DNA from: Acidimicrobiaceae bacterium
GTDB lineage: Bacteria > Actinomycetota > Acidimicrobiia > Acidimicrobiales > Palsa-688
Direction of reading: 5' to 3'
Assembly: GCA_003166025.1 (NCBI GenBank)
Contig: PMWT01000058.1
Location: 1-64,000 of the forward strand
Length of the DNA stretch: 64,000 nt
The notes beneath the pieces are model-generated. The model ran no database searches, was not told the DNA's origin, and saw only the letters and a program-made list of their open reading frames with translations. Positions 9,600 through 17,667 of the stretch are shown in pieces. The position numbers and the translations under genes were made by a program. Position 1 is the stretch's first letter. Each line of letters opens with the position of its first letter.

Positions 9600-9840
9600 T
9601 ATTAATCCCTTTCTAGATTGCTGGTTTAGCTGGTTTAGCTGTTGTGACCGTCCCTGACCTGATGTCATGGGCGGTTTTCTCGTTGGTCCCAGTAAGTCGG
9701 TGCCGTCAGGCAGGCCCCGGTCGCCCAGGATTGCCTCCGGCCGCCACCGGTTTATCGGAAGTTCAGATCTTGCCCCCTTTACGATATATTCGATCTTGCT
9801 CTGCGTCGCTATGTTGGGGTGGGAAGGGCGGGGCGGAGAC
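9600..9840 (-). promoter_or_regulatory. Leader/promoter region between ROK regulator and importer operon
   Basis: 241 bases with no gene. It holds the ribosome site of the binding-protein gene and, at 9620-9641, a 9-bp unit GCTGGTTTA repeated about 2.4 times in tandem. An imperfect palindrome around 9781-9792 (CGATATATTCG) is a candidate operator for the ROK protein, but it is short. No convincing -35/-10 pair could be fixed by eye. Confidence 0.4.
9620..9641. repeat. Tandem 9-bp repeat GCTGGTTTA
   Basis: GCTGGTTTA at 9620-9628 and 9629-9637, followed by a third partial GCTG. It lies 21 bases upstream of the sugar-binding-protein start, just before its ribosome site, in the mRNA leader. On the minus strand it reads TAAACCAGC twice. 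Could be an RNA or regulator site or simple slippage. Confidence 0.6.
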
Positions 9841-11070
9841 CTAACCGCCCCTCTCCTCTACCAGGTCGATGGCTAAGCCATAGGCCAGGTCGAGAGCCAA
9901 TAGGGTGGCCCCGTACAACGCGGCTTCAGCGCCGAGAGAGCTGGTGACGATCCGCAGGTCCCGGGTCGAGAACATGGTGGCTTTGGCGTAAGTCGCTTCC
10001 CTCAGGCCGGCCAGGAGCGAGATCTCCAAGGAACCCAGCAAGCCGCCCATCACGATAAGAGCGGGGTTGAAGAAGCTGACGATGCCGCTCATGACCGTGC
10101 CCAGGGCTCTGCCCGCCTCACGGAGCATGTTGGTGACCACTGGGTCACCTTCTGAGGCCAATCGGGACACATCGCCCACTGTCTCGACGTCGTAGCCCCG
10201 TGCCTTCAGCCGATGGACCAGGGCGCTCCCGCTGGCCACGACTTCGAGACAGTTTTTGCTCCCGCACGAGCAGGTTAGCGGGGGCTCGACGTCAGTTACC
10301 CCGATATGGCCGACCTCACCGGCAGTCCCGTCGTAGCCTCGGTAAACCTGCCCGTTGGCTATTATGCCGCAGCCTATGCCCGACCCATGCTTGATGAACA
10401 GCAGGTCGTGGATGTTTTCCCGTCGCCATTTGGAGTTGTACTCGCCCCAGGCCATGACATTGACGTCATTATCGACGACGATGGGCCCCTGTACCCATTT
10501 TGCCAACTGGGACGACACGGGGCCGTTCCCCCAGTTGGCATAGCTCGTTGGCCCCAGGGCGGGGCCGTTGGCGAAATCGACGGGCCCGGGAAAGCCAACG
10601 GCGCACGAACGCACCACGTCGATCGACAGCTCCAGGCGGTCCAACGCCTGGCGGACTTGGGCTTCAACCGGCTTGAAGACCTTTTCGTCGCCCCATTCGA
10701 TCACCATGGGGAAGGCGTTGCCTGCAAGAGGTGCTCCGGCGAAGTCAGCCAGGCGCCAGCGGGCGTGCTTGGACCCGAGCTCGATGGCCAATACCGCTCC
10801 GGTGCTCGGTGCGAAGCCGACACGTCTGGCACGCCGGCCGCCGGTTTGCTCGGTCTCGCCCATCTCGACCAGTAGCCCGGCATCGAGCAGCTCACGCACG
10901 CGCAGCGTCACGCTGGAGCGGGGCAGGGCGCTTCGGGCGGCGAGTTCGGACCGGGTAACCGCGCCCTTCGAACCCACGGCGCTAAGGAGTGCCTTGTACT
11001 CGCTCGCCGGCACTTTGGCTAGCTCTGTTGAAAGAGGCACCGGGTAGAATCTATCTTCGGCTGAAAGCAT
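9841..11070 (-). CDS. ROK family transcriptional repressor
   Basis: 409 residues. An N-terminal winged helix-turn-helix (about 25-80, TRSELAARSALPRSSVTLRV) is followed by a ROK sugar-kinase-like domain. The ROK zinc motif CSCGSKNCLE and the GEVGHIGV histidine are present; glycine-rich phosphate-binding signatures are weak, as in NagC/XylR-type regulators. It is the first gene of the minus-strand sugar operon, so it probably senses the imported sugar and controls the operon, including itself. The effector is unknown. Confidence 0.88.
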   Translation of the reverse strand: MLSAEDRFYPVPLSTELAKVPASEYKALLSAVGSKGAVTRSELAARSALPRSSVTLRVRELLDAGLLVEMGETEQTGGRRARRVGFAPSTGAVLAIELGSKHARWRLADFAGAPLAGNAFPMVIEWGDEKVFKPVEAQVRQALDRLELSIDVVRSCAVGFPGPVDFANGPALGPTSYANWGNGPVSSQLAKWVQGPIVVDNDVNVMAWGEYNSKWRRENIHDLLFIKHGSGIGCGIIANGQVYRGYDGTAGEVGHIGVTDVEPPLTCSCGSKNCLEVVASGSALVHRLKARGYDVETVGDVSRLASEGDPVVTNMLREAGRALGTVMSGIVSFFNPALIVMGGLLGSLEISLLAGLREATYAKATMFSTRDLRIVTSSLGAEAALYGATLLALDLAYGLAIDLVEERGG

Positions 11071-11604
11071 CTGTCAAGAGGGTCATCCGAGGGGAAGTTA
11101 AGTTCGGGAAGTGGTGAGAGGTCCAGCTTGTAGGTAAAGAGTGCACGAGGACGCGCGACTTCCGCTCCAGCGGGGCTTGAGTGGGCCGGCCCTCCCGGGG
11201 GATCTAGGGAGACGGCGGCTGCTCCGAGGCGGCCGCGGGCGCGCGCCTGATCAGCGGAGCACTCGGGCACCTGCGTCGGCATCGGGTCGTGGCCAGGCCG
11301 TTGACCTTCTACAAGCTGGTCTAGATGTCGGTCCCGTACACGAGTTGGGGTACCCCGTCTAGATCGCTCACCTGTACCGGCAACCCGTCGTGGCGGGCGA
11401 AGAAGGCGAGTGCTTGGCGGTCAGGATCCTGTCCAACGATCAAGGTCGTATTGGCGTGTCGTTCGATCTTGCGGACGAGGTGCGTGTTCGCTCCTATTGG
11501 CCCCGGTTGTACAGTGCTGGGGGAATGGACTGAGCGACCTGCCAAGGAAAGGTTGATGCTCCTTCCGGGACCGGGCCACCTGGTCCTCAAGAGGGAGGAC
11601 GGTA
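11071..11604. other. 534-base divergent intergenic region
   Basis: Separates the ROK gene (minus) from the cyclopropane synthase gene (plus), so it should hold both promoters. TTGACA occurs at the ROK end. A minus-strand reading frame at about 11321-11488 ends in a protein-like stretch (TTLIVGQDPDRQ ... GVPQLVYGTDI) without a start of its own. It may be the decayed C-terminus of a lost gene, but I cannot name it. Nothing else is supported. Confidence 0.3.
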
Positions 11605-12951
11605 ATGGCATTGCGTTCTGACGAGCGGCCGGCCCGCCCCGAAGTGGCGTCGGTCGAGACGAAAGATCGGTTGGGCGCGGGCGCCGACAAGACGGTTGCG
11701 CGGGCGATGTCCCCACTGCTCGCACACTTGTTTGGTGGGAGCCTCCCCGTGCGTCTCGCGTTCTGGGACGGCAGCGCAGCCGGCCCTCTGGGCGGCCCCG
11801 GCACTCTCGTCCTGCGGGCACCGCGCGCATTGGCTCGGCTGGTCTGGTCACCCGACGAGCTCGGTATGGCCCGGGCGTTCGTTACCGGCGACATCGACTT
11901 CGACGGCAACCTCTTCGAGATGCTGTTGGCTCTCGAGGCAAAGACGAAAGGAAGGCGCCGCCTCGGCCCGCGTGCGGTGGCGAGCGGCCTGTGGACGGCG
12001 CTGCGCCTGGGCGTCATCGGTCTTCCGCCGTCTCGGCCCGAGGAGGAGGTCCGCCTCGGAGGTTGGCTGCACTCCAAACAGCGAGATGCTGTCGCCATAC
12101 GCCACCACTACGATGTCGGTAACGACTTCTACCGCCTCGTGCTCGGGCCGTCGATGACGTATTCCTGTGCTCGCTTCGACCGAGAGGGCATGTCGCTTGA
12201 AGAGGCGCAGCGCTCCAAGCACGACCTCATCTGCCGGAAGCTCGGCCTTGCCGAACGGCCGGGAGCACGCTTGCTCGACGTCGGTTGCGGGTGGGGCTCG
12301 ATGGCCATGCACGCTGCCAAGAACTACGCGGCCCGCGTCGTGGGGGTCACGCTCAGCGCTTCCCAGGTCGAGCTCGCTCGGGAACGGGTCCGGGACGCAG
12401 GCCTTGAGGCGAACGTTGAGATCCGCCTCCAAGACTACCGGGACCTGCGCGGCGAGAGCTTTGACGCGATCTCCTCGATAGGGATGTTCGAGCACGTAGG
12501 GACCAAGCGGATGGATGAGTACTTCAACATCTTGTTCTCCCTTCTCGCCCCGACTGGCCGCCTTTTGAACCATGCCATTTCGACGCCGGGAGGCTCAAGG
12601 ATGCATGGCCGGAGCTTCATAAACCGCTACGTGTTCCCCGATGGGGAGCTGGTCGACTTGGCCAACGTCGCGGGGGCTATGGAGCGGGCGGGCTTTGAGG
12701 TCCGCGATGTCGAGTCACTGCGCGAGCACTACTCGGAAACCCTGCACGCCTGGGTTGCGAACCTGGAGAGCTCCTGGGACCAAGCTGTTGCCCTCGTTGG
12801 AGAACCTAGAGCACGAGTTTGGCGCCTCTACATGGGCGGGTCGGCTAACGGCTTCGACGACGGCGGAATTGCGGTGCACCAGGTCCTCGGGGCCCTCCCC
12901 GCTCAAGGCGGTGCCAGCGGGATGCCACGGGCCCGGACTGGGTGGGGCTGA
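11605..12951 (+). CDS. Cyclopropane-fatty-acyl-phospholipid synthase family methyltransferase
   Basis: 448 residues, slightly longer than typical (about 380-430). A variable N-terminal domain of about 150 residues precedes the catalytic part: RHHYDVGNDFYRLVLG, then SAM-binding LLDVGCGWGSMAMHAA near 220-235, GMFEHVG, and a C-terminal REHYSETLHAW block. Transfers a methylene or methyl group from SAM to unsaturated acyl chains of membrane lipids. Relatives in actinobacteria also make 10-methyl fatty acids, so the product is uncertain. ATG with GAGGGAGG upstream. It stands alone, convergent with the PhyH gene. Confidence 0.92.
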   Translation: MALRSDERPARPEVASVETKDRLGAGADKTVARAMSPLLAHLFGGSLPVRLAFWDGSAAGPLGGPGTLVLRAPRALARLVWSPDELGMARAFVTGDIDFDGNLFEMLLALEAKTKGRRRLGPRAVASGLWTALRLGVIGLPPSRPEEEVRLGGWLHSKQRDAVAIRHHYDVGNDFYRLVLGPSMTYSCARFDREGMSLEEAQRSKHDLICRKLGLAERPGARLLDVGCGWGSMAMHAAKNYAARVVGVTLSASQVELARERVRDAGLEANVEIRLQDYRDLRGESFDAISSIGMFEHVGTKRMDEYFNILFSLLAPTGRLLNHAISTPGGSRMHGRSFINRYVFPDGELVDLANVAGAMERAGFEVRDVESLREHYSETLHAWVANLESSWDQAVALVGEPRARVWRLYMGGSANGFDDGGIAVHQVLGALPAQGGASGMPRARTGWG

Positions 12952-12986
12952 GAAATGGAAGACTACCCGCGAGGCCGCTCGTTGCT

Positions 12987-13769
12987 TCAAACGTCTGCTC
13001 CCGCGAAGCGAAAGTGACGAGCCGGATCGAATTGTGGCCAAGGCTGGTACTGGTTGACACCAGGCCTTCCGCGAAAATGGAACGCGCTGTTCCAGGGTTG
13101 TTCATCACTAACGATCTTCGTACTCGTGGGGATGTACCGAATAGTCAACCCGCAGCGGCGGTGCTCTGAGCGGTTAGCGTCGCTACTATGCATTATGTTG
13201 GGGTGGTGCACCTCGACGTCACCCGCTGCCAAAACGAGACTAACGGCCTTGCTCTCATCGACGTCCCTGTCTGCTTCAGAGCCCAAGACCGATTCCGTCG
13301 TAGTGTTCTCACGCAGGGACGAGAGCTCGTCGCGATGGCTGCCAGGTATCACCTTCATACAGCCATTGTTTTCATTTGAGTCGTCAACCGCGAGCCATAA
13401 ACTGACAACAGCCATCGGCTCCAATGGCCAATACGAGCCGTCTTGATGCCACAGTACCGGTTTTCCCGACCTCGGAGGCTTCGAAATATAATGGGAGGCG
13501 AATAAAGCTATATCGGGCCCTATAAACAGTTCTGCAATGTTCAACAAGCGAGGGTCGGACACGAGCCTCAACCAAAAAGGGTCGTCTCGAACAAACTCTG
13601 TCCCCAGACGTTCCGGTGGAACGTCCGGGTGCTGTTCCTGTAGCCACTCAACATGCCCATTCGTTTCACCCAGCAGATCGTCGTCTATGACACGGCGGAA
13701 TATCGTGTACCCAACGTCTTCGTACTCTCCAATGGCCCGGTCTGCGACTTCGGTGAGTTCAGGTGACAT
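12987..13769 (-). CDS. Phytanoyl-CoA dioxygenase (PhyH) family protein
   Basis: 260 residues from the ATG at 13769 (a GTGAGG site lies just upstream; a longer start 39 bases earlier is possible). Fe(II)/2-oxoglutarate enzyme: the HxD motif is WHQDGSYWPLE and the distal histidine is in the VEVHHPNIMHSS region. The 2-oxoglutarate arginine is in the CGLTIRYIP segment. The family hydroxylates lipids and many secondary metabolites. The gene follows the TetR gene on the same strand with a 194-base gap. Substrate unknown. Confidence 0.87.
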   Translation of the reverse strand: MSPELTEVADRAIGEYEDVGYTIFRRVIDDDLLGETNGHVEWLQEQHPDVPPERLGTEFVRDDPFWLRLVSDPRLLNIAELFIGPDIALFASHYISKPPRSGKPVLWHQDGSYWPLEPMAVVSLWLAVDDSNENNGCMKVIPGSHRDELSSLRENTTTESVLGSEADRDVDESKAVSLVLAAGDVEVHHPNIMHSSDANRSEHRRCGLTIRYIPTSTKIVSDEQPWNSAFHFRGRPGVNQYQPWPQFDPARHFRFAGADV

Positions 13770-13826
13770 GCTCGCCTCACGTTCCTTTCCCTGTCCTTGC
13801 GCTAACAAAGGTGCTGAGTCGCGGTC

Positions 13827-13880
13827 ACTAGGAGGACCATGTTCCTGGCCCGACCTTACGGGTACGGTGGGGCTCCTAGT
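13827..13880. repeat. Inverted repeat ACTAGGAG / CTCCTAGT upstream of PhyH gene
   Basis: ACTAGGAG at 13827-13834 and its exact complement CTCCTAGT at 13873-13880, centre-to-centre 46 bp, in the region before the PhyH gene and after the TetR gene. It could be a pair of half-sites for the adjacent TetR protein. Eight-base arms at this spacing can also occur by chance. Confidence 0.3.
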
Positions 13881-13963
13881 TGGAGCATGTTACCTTTGAC
13901 ATAACCCTTTTTCTTGCGGTCAACCGCGGTCGTAGGGCTGCCCGCTTGGGACCGCCAAAAGGC

Positions 13964-14863
13964 CTAGGGCCCCAGCCCTAGGACCGCGTGGTCGTGAGCG
14001 GGCACGTGGCGTTGACCAGCCAGGCTGCTGAGCGCCTCGTAGAGGCGAGTAACACGGTCTTCGTCCCAAGTGACCGCTGGGCCCGGCTCTAGGAACGCCG
14101 AGGCGATGGCGGCCGCTCCGAGCGCCGGAAGTGACCATTCCTCTTCGCCTGCTGCCCCGAACGGCCGGGCCGGAGCCCGGTCGTCCGCTAGGCCTGGCAG
14201 CGAAAGCGCCATGACTGTCAGTCCCCGGACATTGGCGCTCAGCAGCGTGGCCAAGGTTTCAAAGTTGGCGCCGAGCTCGGGCCGCAGCCGGTAGCCGAGC
14301 AGCCCGCACAAGAGCTCCCAAGTCGCGGCGACGCGACCTATGAAGCCTTGCTCGGATTGGGCCAATGTGGCCTGGACCTGGTCGCGCAGCTCACCTTCAG
14401 CCAGGCTCATGAACGTGGCGTGCAAGGCGATGTAGGTCCGCCATTCAGCCGAGGCGTAGAGCGTTTGGAAGTCCAGCAGCGATGCCCGTCGCAGTAGCTC
14501 GAGGACCAGGCCGTGGCGTAGCTCGGGGGTCTCCAGCCAAGCTCGGCGCTCGGCCACGACCTCTCGGAACAGGCCGGCTATGGCCTCGTTGTCGGCCGGT
14601 GTCGGTATGGCCGCTTGGGCCAGCTCTTTCACGAGGTCGCTGAAGAACAGGTCCTTGTACGGCCAACGGCGGTAGACGGCGCTCCGGGAGACGTCGGCGT
14701 CGCGGATGACGTCCTCGAAGCTGATGTGGTCGAGGCTGACCGTGAGCCCCGTCCGGTTCACCATGGCCACGGCCGCCTTTAGCATGCGTTGTTCGGTGTC
14801 GTGGTCAGACAACCGCCGTCCCCTGCGGGCCAGGCCGGTCGGAGCTTGCGAGCGGCTCTCCAA
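13964..14863 (-). CDS. TetR family transcriptional regulator
   Basis: 299 residues, longer than most TetR proteins (about 200). The N-terminal helix-turn-helix is at about 25-70 (EDVIRDADVSRSAVYRRWPYKD). The rest is a helical ligand-binding domain with no recognised signature and an extra C-terminal region of about 60 residues. Divergent from the deazaflavin-type nitroreductase gene at 14997 and upstream of the PhyH gene, so either could be its target. No clear palindromic operator was seen in the 133-base divergent gap. Confidence 0.88.
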   Translation of the reverse strand: MESRSQAPTGLARRGRRLSDHDTEQRMLKAAVAMVNRTGLTVSLDHISFEDVIRDADVSRSAVYRRWPYKDLFFSDLVKELAQAAIPTPADNEAIAGLFREVVAERRAWLETPELRHGLVLELLRRASLLDFQTLYASAEWRTYIALHATFMSLAEGELRDQVQATLAQSEQGFIGRVAATWELLCGLLGYRLRPELGANFETLATLLSANVRGLTVMALSLPGLADDRAPARPFGAAGEEEWSLPALGAAAIASAFLEPGPAVTWDEDRVTRLYEALSSLAGQRHVPAHDHAVLGLGP

Positions 14864-14996
14864 TTTTCCACCTTAGGTCTTTGGACTCTATGTCTCAAGT
14901 ATGAACATCTATGATCCTAGTACCAGGCTAGCAAGAGCGAACCGCCGCCGAGACCATGCTCATGCGCGACGGTACAAAGCGCCATAGGAGGACGAC

Positions 14997-15752
14997 ATGG
15001 GGATCCTTTTGTCTGACCAGCGACTACGGGCCATGTACCCAGGGGGCCGGGGGGACCGCACGGCACGCCGCTTCGCCCGCCTCTGGGCAGGTGTGTTTGC
15101 CCAGGGCTTGGCGCCCCGGCGCTGGGTGACCCTCGAGGTCCGGGGCCGTCGCTCGGGTCGCGCGCTACGTTTCCCCCTGGGCATGGCTGATTGGCGGGGG
15201 CATTGGTACCTCGTTTCCATGCTCGGCGAGCAATGCAACTGGGTGTGCAACGTCCGGGCCGCGGATGGCAAGGCCGCCCTCAGGCGCCGAGGTGCCATCC
15301 CGTGCCAGCTGGTGGAGGTGCCTCCAGGCGAACGGGCGCCAATCATCAAGCGCTACCTGGAGAAGGTCCCGGGGGGCCGGCCGCATATCCCCGTAGACCG
15401 GGATGCCCCTGTGGCCGCGTTCGAGGCGGTCTCGTCTCGTACCCCCGTCTTTCTGGTGGTGCCCGTGCCCCCGCCATATGGCGTTGTACCGACCCGAAAG
15501 CGCCATTGGGGCCGATGCTGGTCTGGTCGTCCCAGACGGAGAAGGTCCGGAAGGTTTTGCGTACCTATCATCCTCGCGACCGATGCACAGTCATGTCCCG
15601 GTGGCTACGGTCGATGCTGTGGGATCATTTCAGCAGGTCCGAGCGTCCCGTACCCGCTGGTTCGCTCACGGTCTGACCGAGCGACAGTGGATCCTGCTAG
15701 ACGCTGTCGCTGCCGTCCTTGGGTTGTTGGTTGGCGTCATTTACCTCCGTGA
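14997..15752 (+). CDS. Deazaflavin (F420)-dependent nitroreductase family protein, altered C-terminus
   Basis: Residues 1 to about 165 match the small split-barrel nitroreductase/DDN-like family: LAPRRWVTLEVRGRRSGR, WYLVSMLGEQCNWVCNVRAA and KRYLEKVPGGRPHIPVD. Family members normally stop shortly after the VFLVVP strand. Here the frame runs on for about 85 residues of Arg/Pro/Gly-rich sequence that looks non-native and overlaps the histidine kinase start. Either the stop was lost by an indel near 15485 or the tail is real but new. ATG with AGGAGG upstream. F420 use is inferred from the family. Confidence 0.75.
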   Translation: MGILLSDQRLRAMYPGGRGDRTARRFARLWAGVFAQGLAPRRWVTLEVRGRRSGRALRFPLGMADWRGHWYLVSMLGEQCNWVCNVRAADGKAALRRRGAIPCQLVEVPPGERAPIIKRYLEKVPGGRPHIPVDRDAPVAAFEAVSSRTPVFLVVPVPPPYGVVPTRKRHWGRCWSGRPRRRRSGRFCVPIILATDAQSCPGGYGRCCGIISAGPSVPYPLVRSRSDRATVDPARRCRCRPWVVGWRHLPP

Positions 15753-16836
15753 CCCGCGCCTTGGTGCCGTCCACGGCCCGCCGGCCGACATGGTCCTGGC
15801 GCTTCTCGCTGGCGCCCCGGTACTGTTCCGAAGGCTGTTCCCGCTGCCCGCATTTGCTATTTCCGCGGCAGCCATCGCCGCGCTCCTAGCCTTGGGCAGC
15901 TCACCGTTGCCGCTAAGTACGATGCTGGCCCTCACCGGCTACACGGTGGCCGCCCGCGTCCCCCGTCGGTTATCCCTGCCGGCGCTCGTTCTGGGAGAGG
16001 TGGCCCTTCTCATCGCTCTGGCCCTCTCTGGCGGGCCCGGCAAGGGCCCGGAGACGACCGAGGCCGTCCTACTCTTGGCGGTGGCCTGGTGCGTGGGCGA
16101 CGGTGTGTCAGCGCGACGCGCCTACTTATCCGAGCAGACGGAGCGAGACCGGGCAACCGAAGCCGACAGAGCCAGGCAGGCTGTCCGAGACGAGAGGGTC
16201 CGGATCGCACGCGACTTGCACGACGTTATCGCCCACAGCCTGGCCGTGATCACCGTGCAAGCCGGCGCCGGTCGCCGGCTGATGGCTAAACGGCCCGAGC
16301 AAGCCGCCATTGCGCTTGAGTCCATCGAGGCCACCGGGCGCAGTGCCCAAGACGAGCTCCAAGTAGTCCTCGGGCTCCTGCGGGAAGAGGTCGGCTCGCC
16401 CTCCGGCCTCGCCCCGGTGCCTGGCCTGGTCGACCTGGGACAGCTGGTCGATACGGTCCGGGCGGCCGGGACCGCCGTGGAGTTCCACGCTTCAGGGACG
16501 GATCGCCCCATTTCGGCCGCACTAGAGCTGTCGGTTTACCGCGTCGTGCAGGAGGCTCTCACCAACGTGGTCAAGCATGCGCCGGGGGCCAGTGCGACGG
16601 TGGACATTTCCGTGTCGGAGGGCGAAGTCAATATCGAGGTCGGTGACGACGGAGGGGCGCCCACCGGTCAGTTGAGGCCGTCACCCTCGGGACAGCCGGC
16701 CCAGCTCGGCGCCCGACATGGCATCGTGGGAATGCAAGAACGGGTTGGTGCCTTCGGAGGCTCCCTGATGGCCGGGCCACTCCCCGGGCACGGGTTCCGG
16801 GTCAGTGCTCGCGTCCCCCTCCCCTTTGGCCCGTGA
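15583..16836 (+). CDS. Sensor histidine kinase (NarL-type, HisKA_3)
   Basis: 417 residues from the ATG at 15583. The open frame reaches 15403, but that upstream part overlaps the previous gene and lacks protein character. Four to five hydrophobic segments (about 30-170) form a membrane sensor without a large outside domain. The phosphoacceptor motif is RIARDLHDVIAHSLAVI, the N-box is VQEALTNVVKHAPGA, and the ATPase G motif is GDDGG with HGIVGMQER. Overlaps the response regulator by four bases, so the two are one two-component system. No ribosome site is evident, so the start is uncertain. Confidence 0.88.
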   Translation: MHSHVPVATVDAVGSFQQVRASRTRWFAHGLTERQWILLDAVAAVLGLLVGVIYLRDPRLGAVHGPPADMVLALLAGAPVLFRRLFPLPAFAISAAAIAALLALGSSPLPLSTMLALTGYTVAARVPRRLSLPALVLGEVALLIALALSGGPGKGPETTEAVLLLAVAWCVGDGVSARRAYLSEQTERDRATEADRARQAVRDERVRIARDLHDVIAHSLAVITVQAGAGRRLMAKRPEQAAIALESIEATGRSAQDELQVVLGLLREEVGSPSGLAPVPGLVDLGQLVDTVRAAGTAVEFHASGTDRPISAALELSVYRVVQEALTNVVKHAPGASATVDISVSEGEVNIEVGDDGGAPTGQLRPSPSGQPAQLGARHGIVGMQERVGAFGGSLMAGPLPGHGFRVSARVPLPFGP

Positions 16837-17495
16837 GCATCCGGGTCCTTGTCGTCGACGACCAGGAACTGTTGCGCAGCGCGTTCAGGGCTGTCATCGA
16901 CGCCGAGGACGACATGGAAGTGGTCGGAGCAGCCGCCGATGGTGCCGAGGCTGTAGGGCTGGTTGCCACTACCTCGCCTGACGTCGTCGTTATGGACGTA
17001 CGCATGCCCGTTATGGACGGGATCGAGGCGACGCGTCGGATAACTTCGTCGCGCCCCGGCCAGCCGCCGCGTGTGCTCGTGCTCACTACTTTCGACCTGG
17101 ATGAGTACGTCTTCGAGGCCATGAGGGCCGGTGCGAGCGGGTTTGTCCTGAAGAGCCGTCCGCTCGAAGAGCTCCTCAACGGGATACGGGTCGTCGCTGC
17201 CGGCGAGGCCCTGCTCGCCCCGAGCGTCACCCGTCGCCTGATCGCCTATTTCGGCCGCCAAAGAGGGCCATCGCCGAAGTACCGGAGTGACCTTGACCAG
17301 CTCACCGAACGCGAGCGGGAGGTGCTACTGCTCGTCGCCCAGGGTCTTTCCAATGCTGAGCTGGCCCAAGTCCTAAATGTGAGCGTGCCCACGGCGAAGA
17401 CCCATGTAAGCAGGGCCCTGTCCAAGTTGGGCGCCCGTGACCGCGTCCAATTGGTAGTGATCGCCTACGAGTCCGGCCTGGTCGGGACGGGCTGA
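16833..17495 (+). CDS. Response regulator, NarL/LuxR family
   Basis: 220 residues. The receiver domain (1-120) has the phospho-acceptor Asp in VVMDVRMPVMDG, acidic pair VDDQ and the Lys in VLKSRP. The LuxR helix-turn-helix at about 150-210 includes LTEREREVLLLVAQGLSNAEL. GTG start overlaps the kinase stop (GTGA), which indicates translational coupling. Its targets are unknown; the secreted peptidase gene 172 bases downstream on the same strand is one possibility. Confidence 0.94.
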   Translation: MSIRVLVVDDQELLRSAFRAVIDAEDDMEVVGAAADGAEAVGLVATTSPDVVVMDVRMPVMDGIEATRRITSSRPGQPPRVLVLTTFDLDEYVFEAMRAGASGFVLKSRPLEELLNGIRVVAAGEALLAPSVTRRLIAYFGRQRGPSPKYRSDLDQLTEREREVLLLVAQGLSNAELAQVLNVSVPTAKTHVSRALSKLGARDRVQLVVIAYESGLVGTG

Positions 17496-17667
17496 ACCCG
17501 AGCCGCACCTGGTCGCCTCGGCGTGGCGGGAGGACCAGGTCAACCTTGGGACGACGGCCCGTCGTTCTGGGAGATGAGCCGAAATCTGTTCTCCGGCCTG
17601 ACGACGGATGCCTAGCAACCAGCGATCATGAGGGAGTGGAAGACCCAACCCAGAAAGTGAGGGCCCC

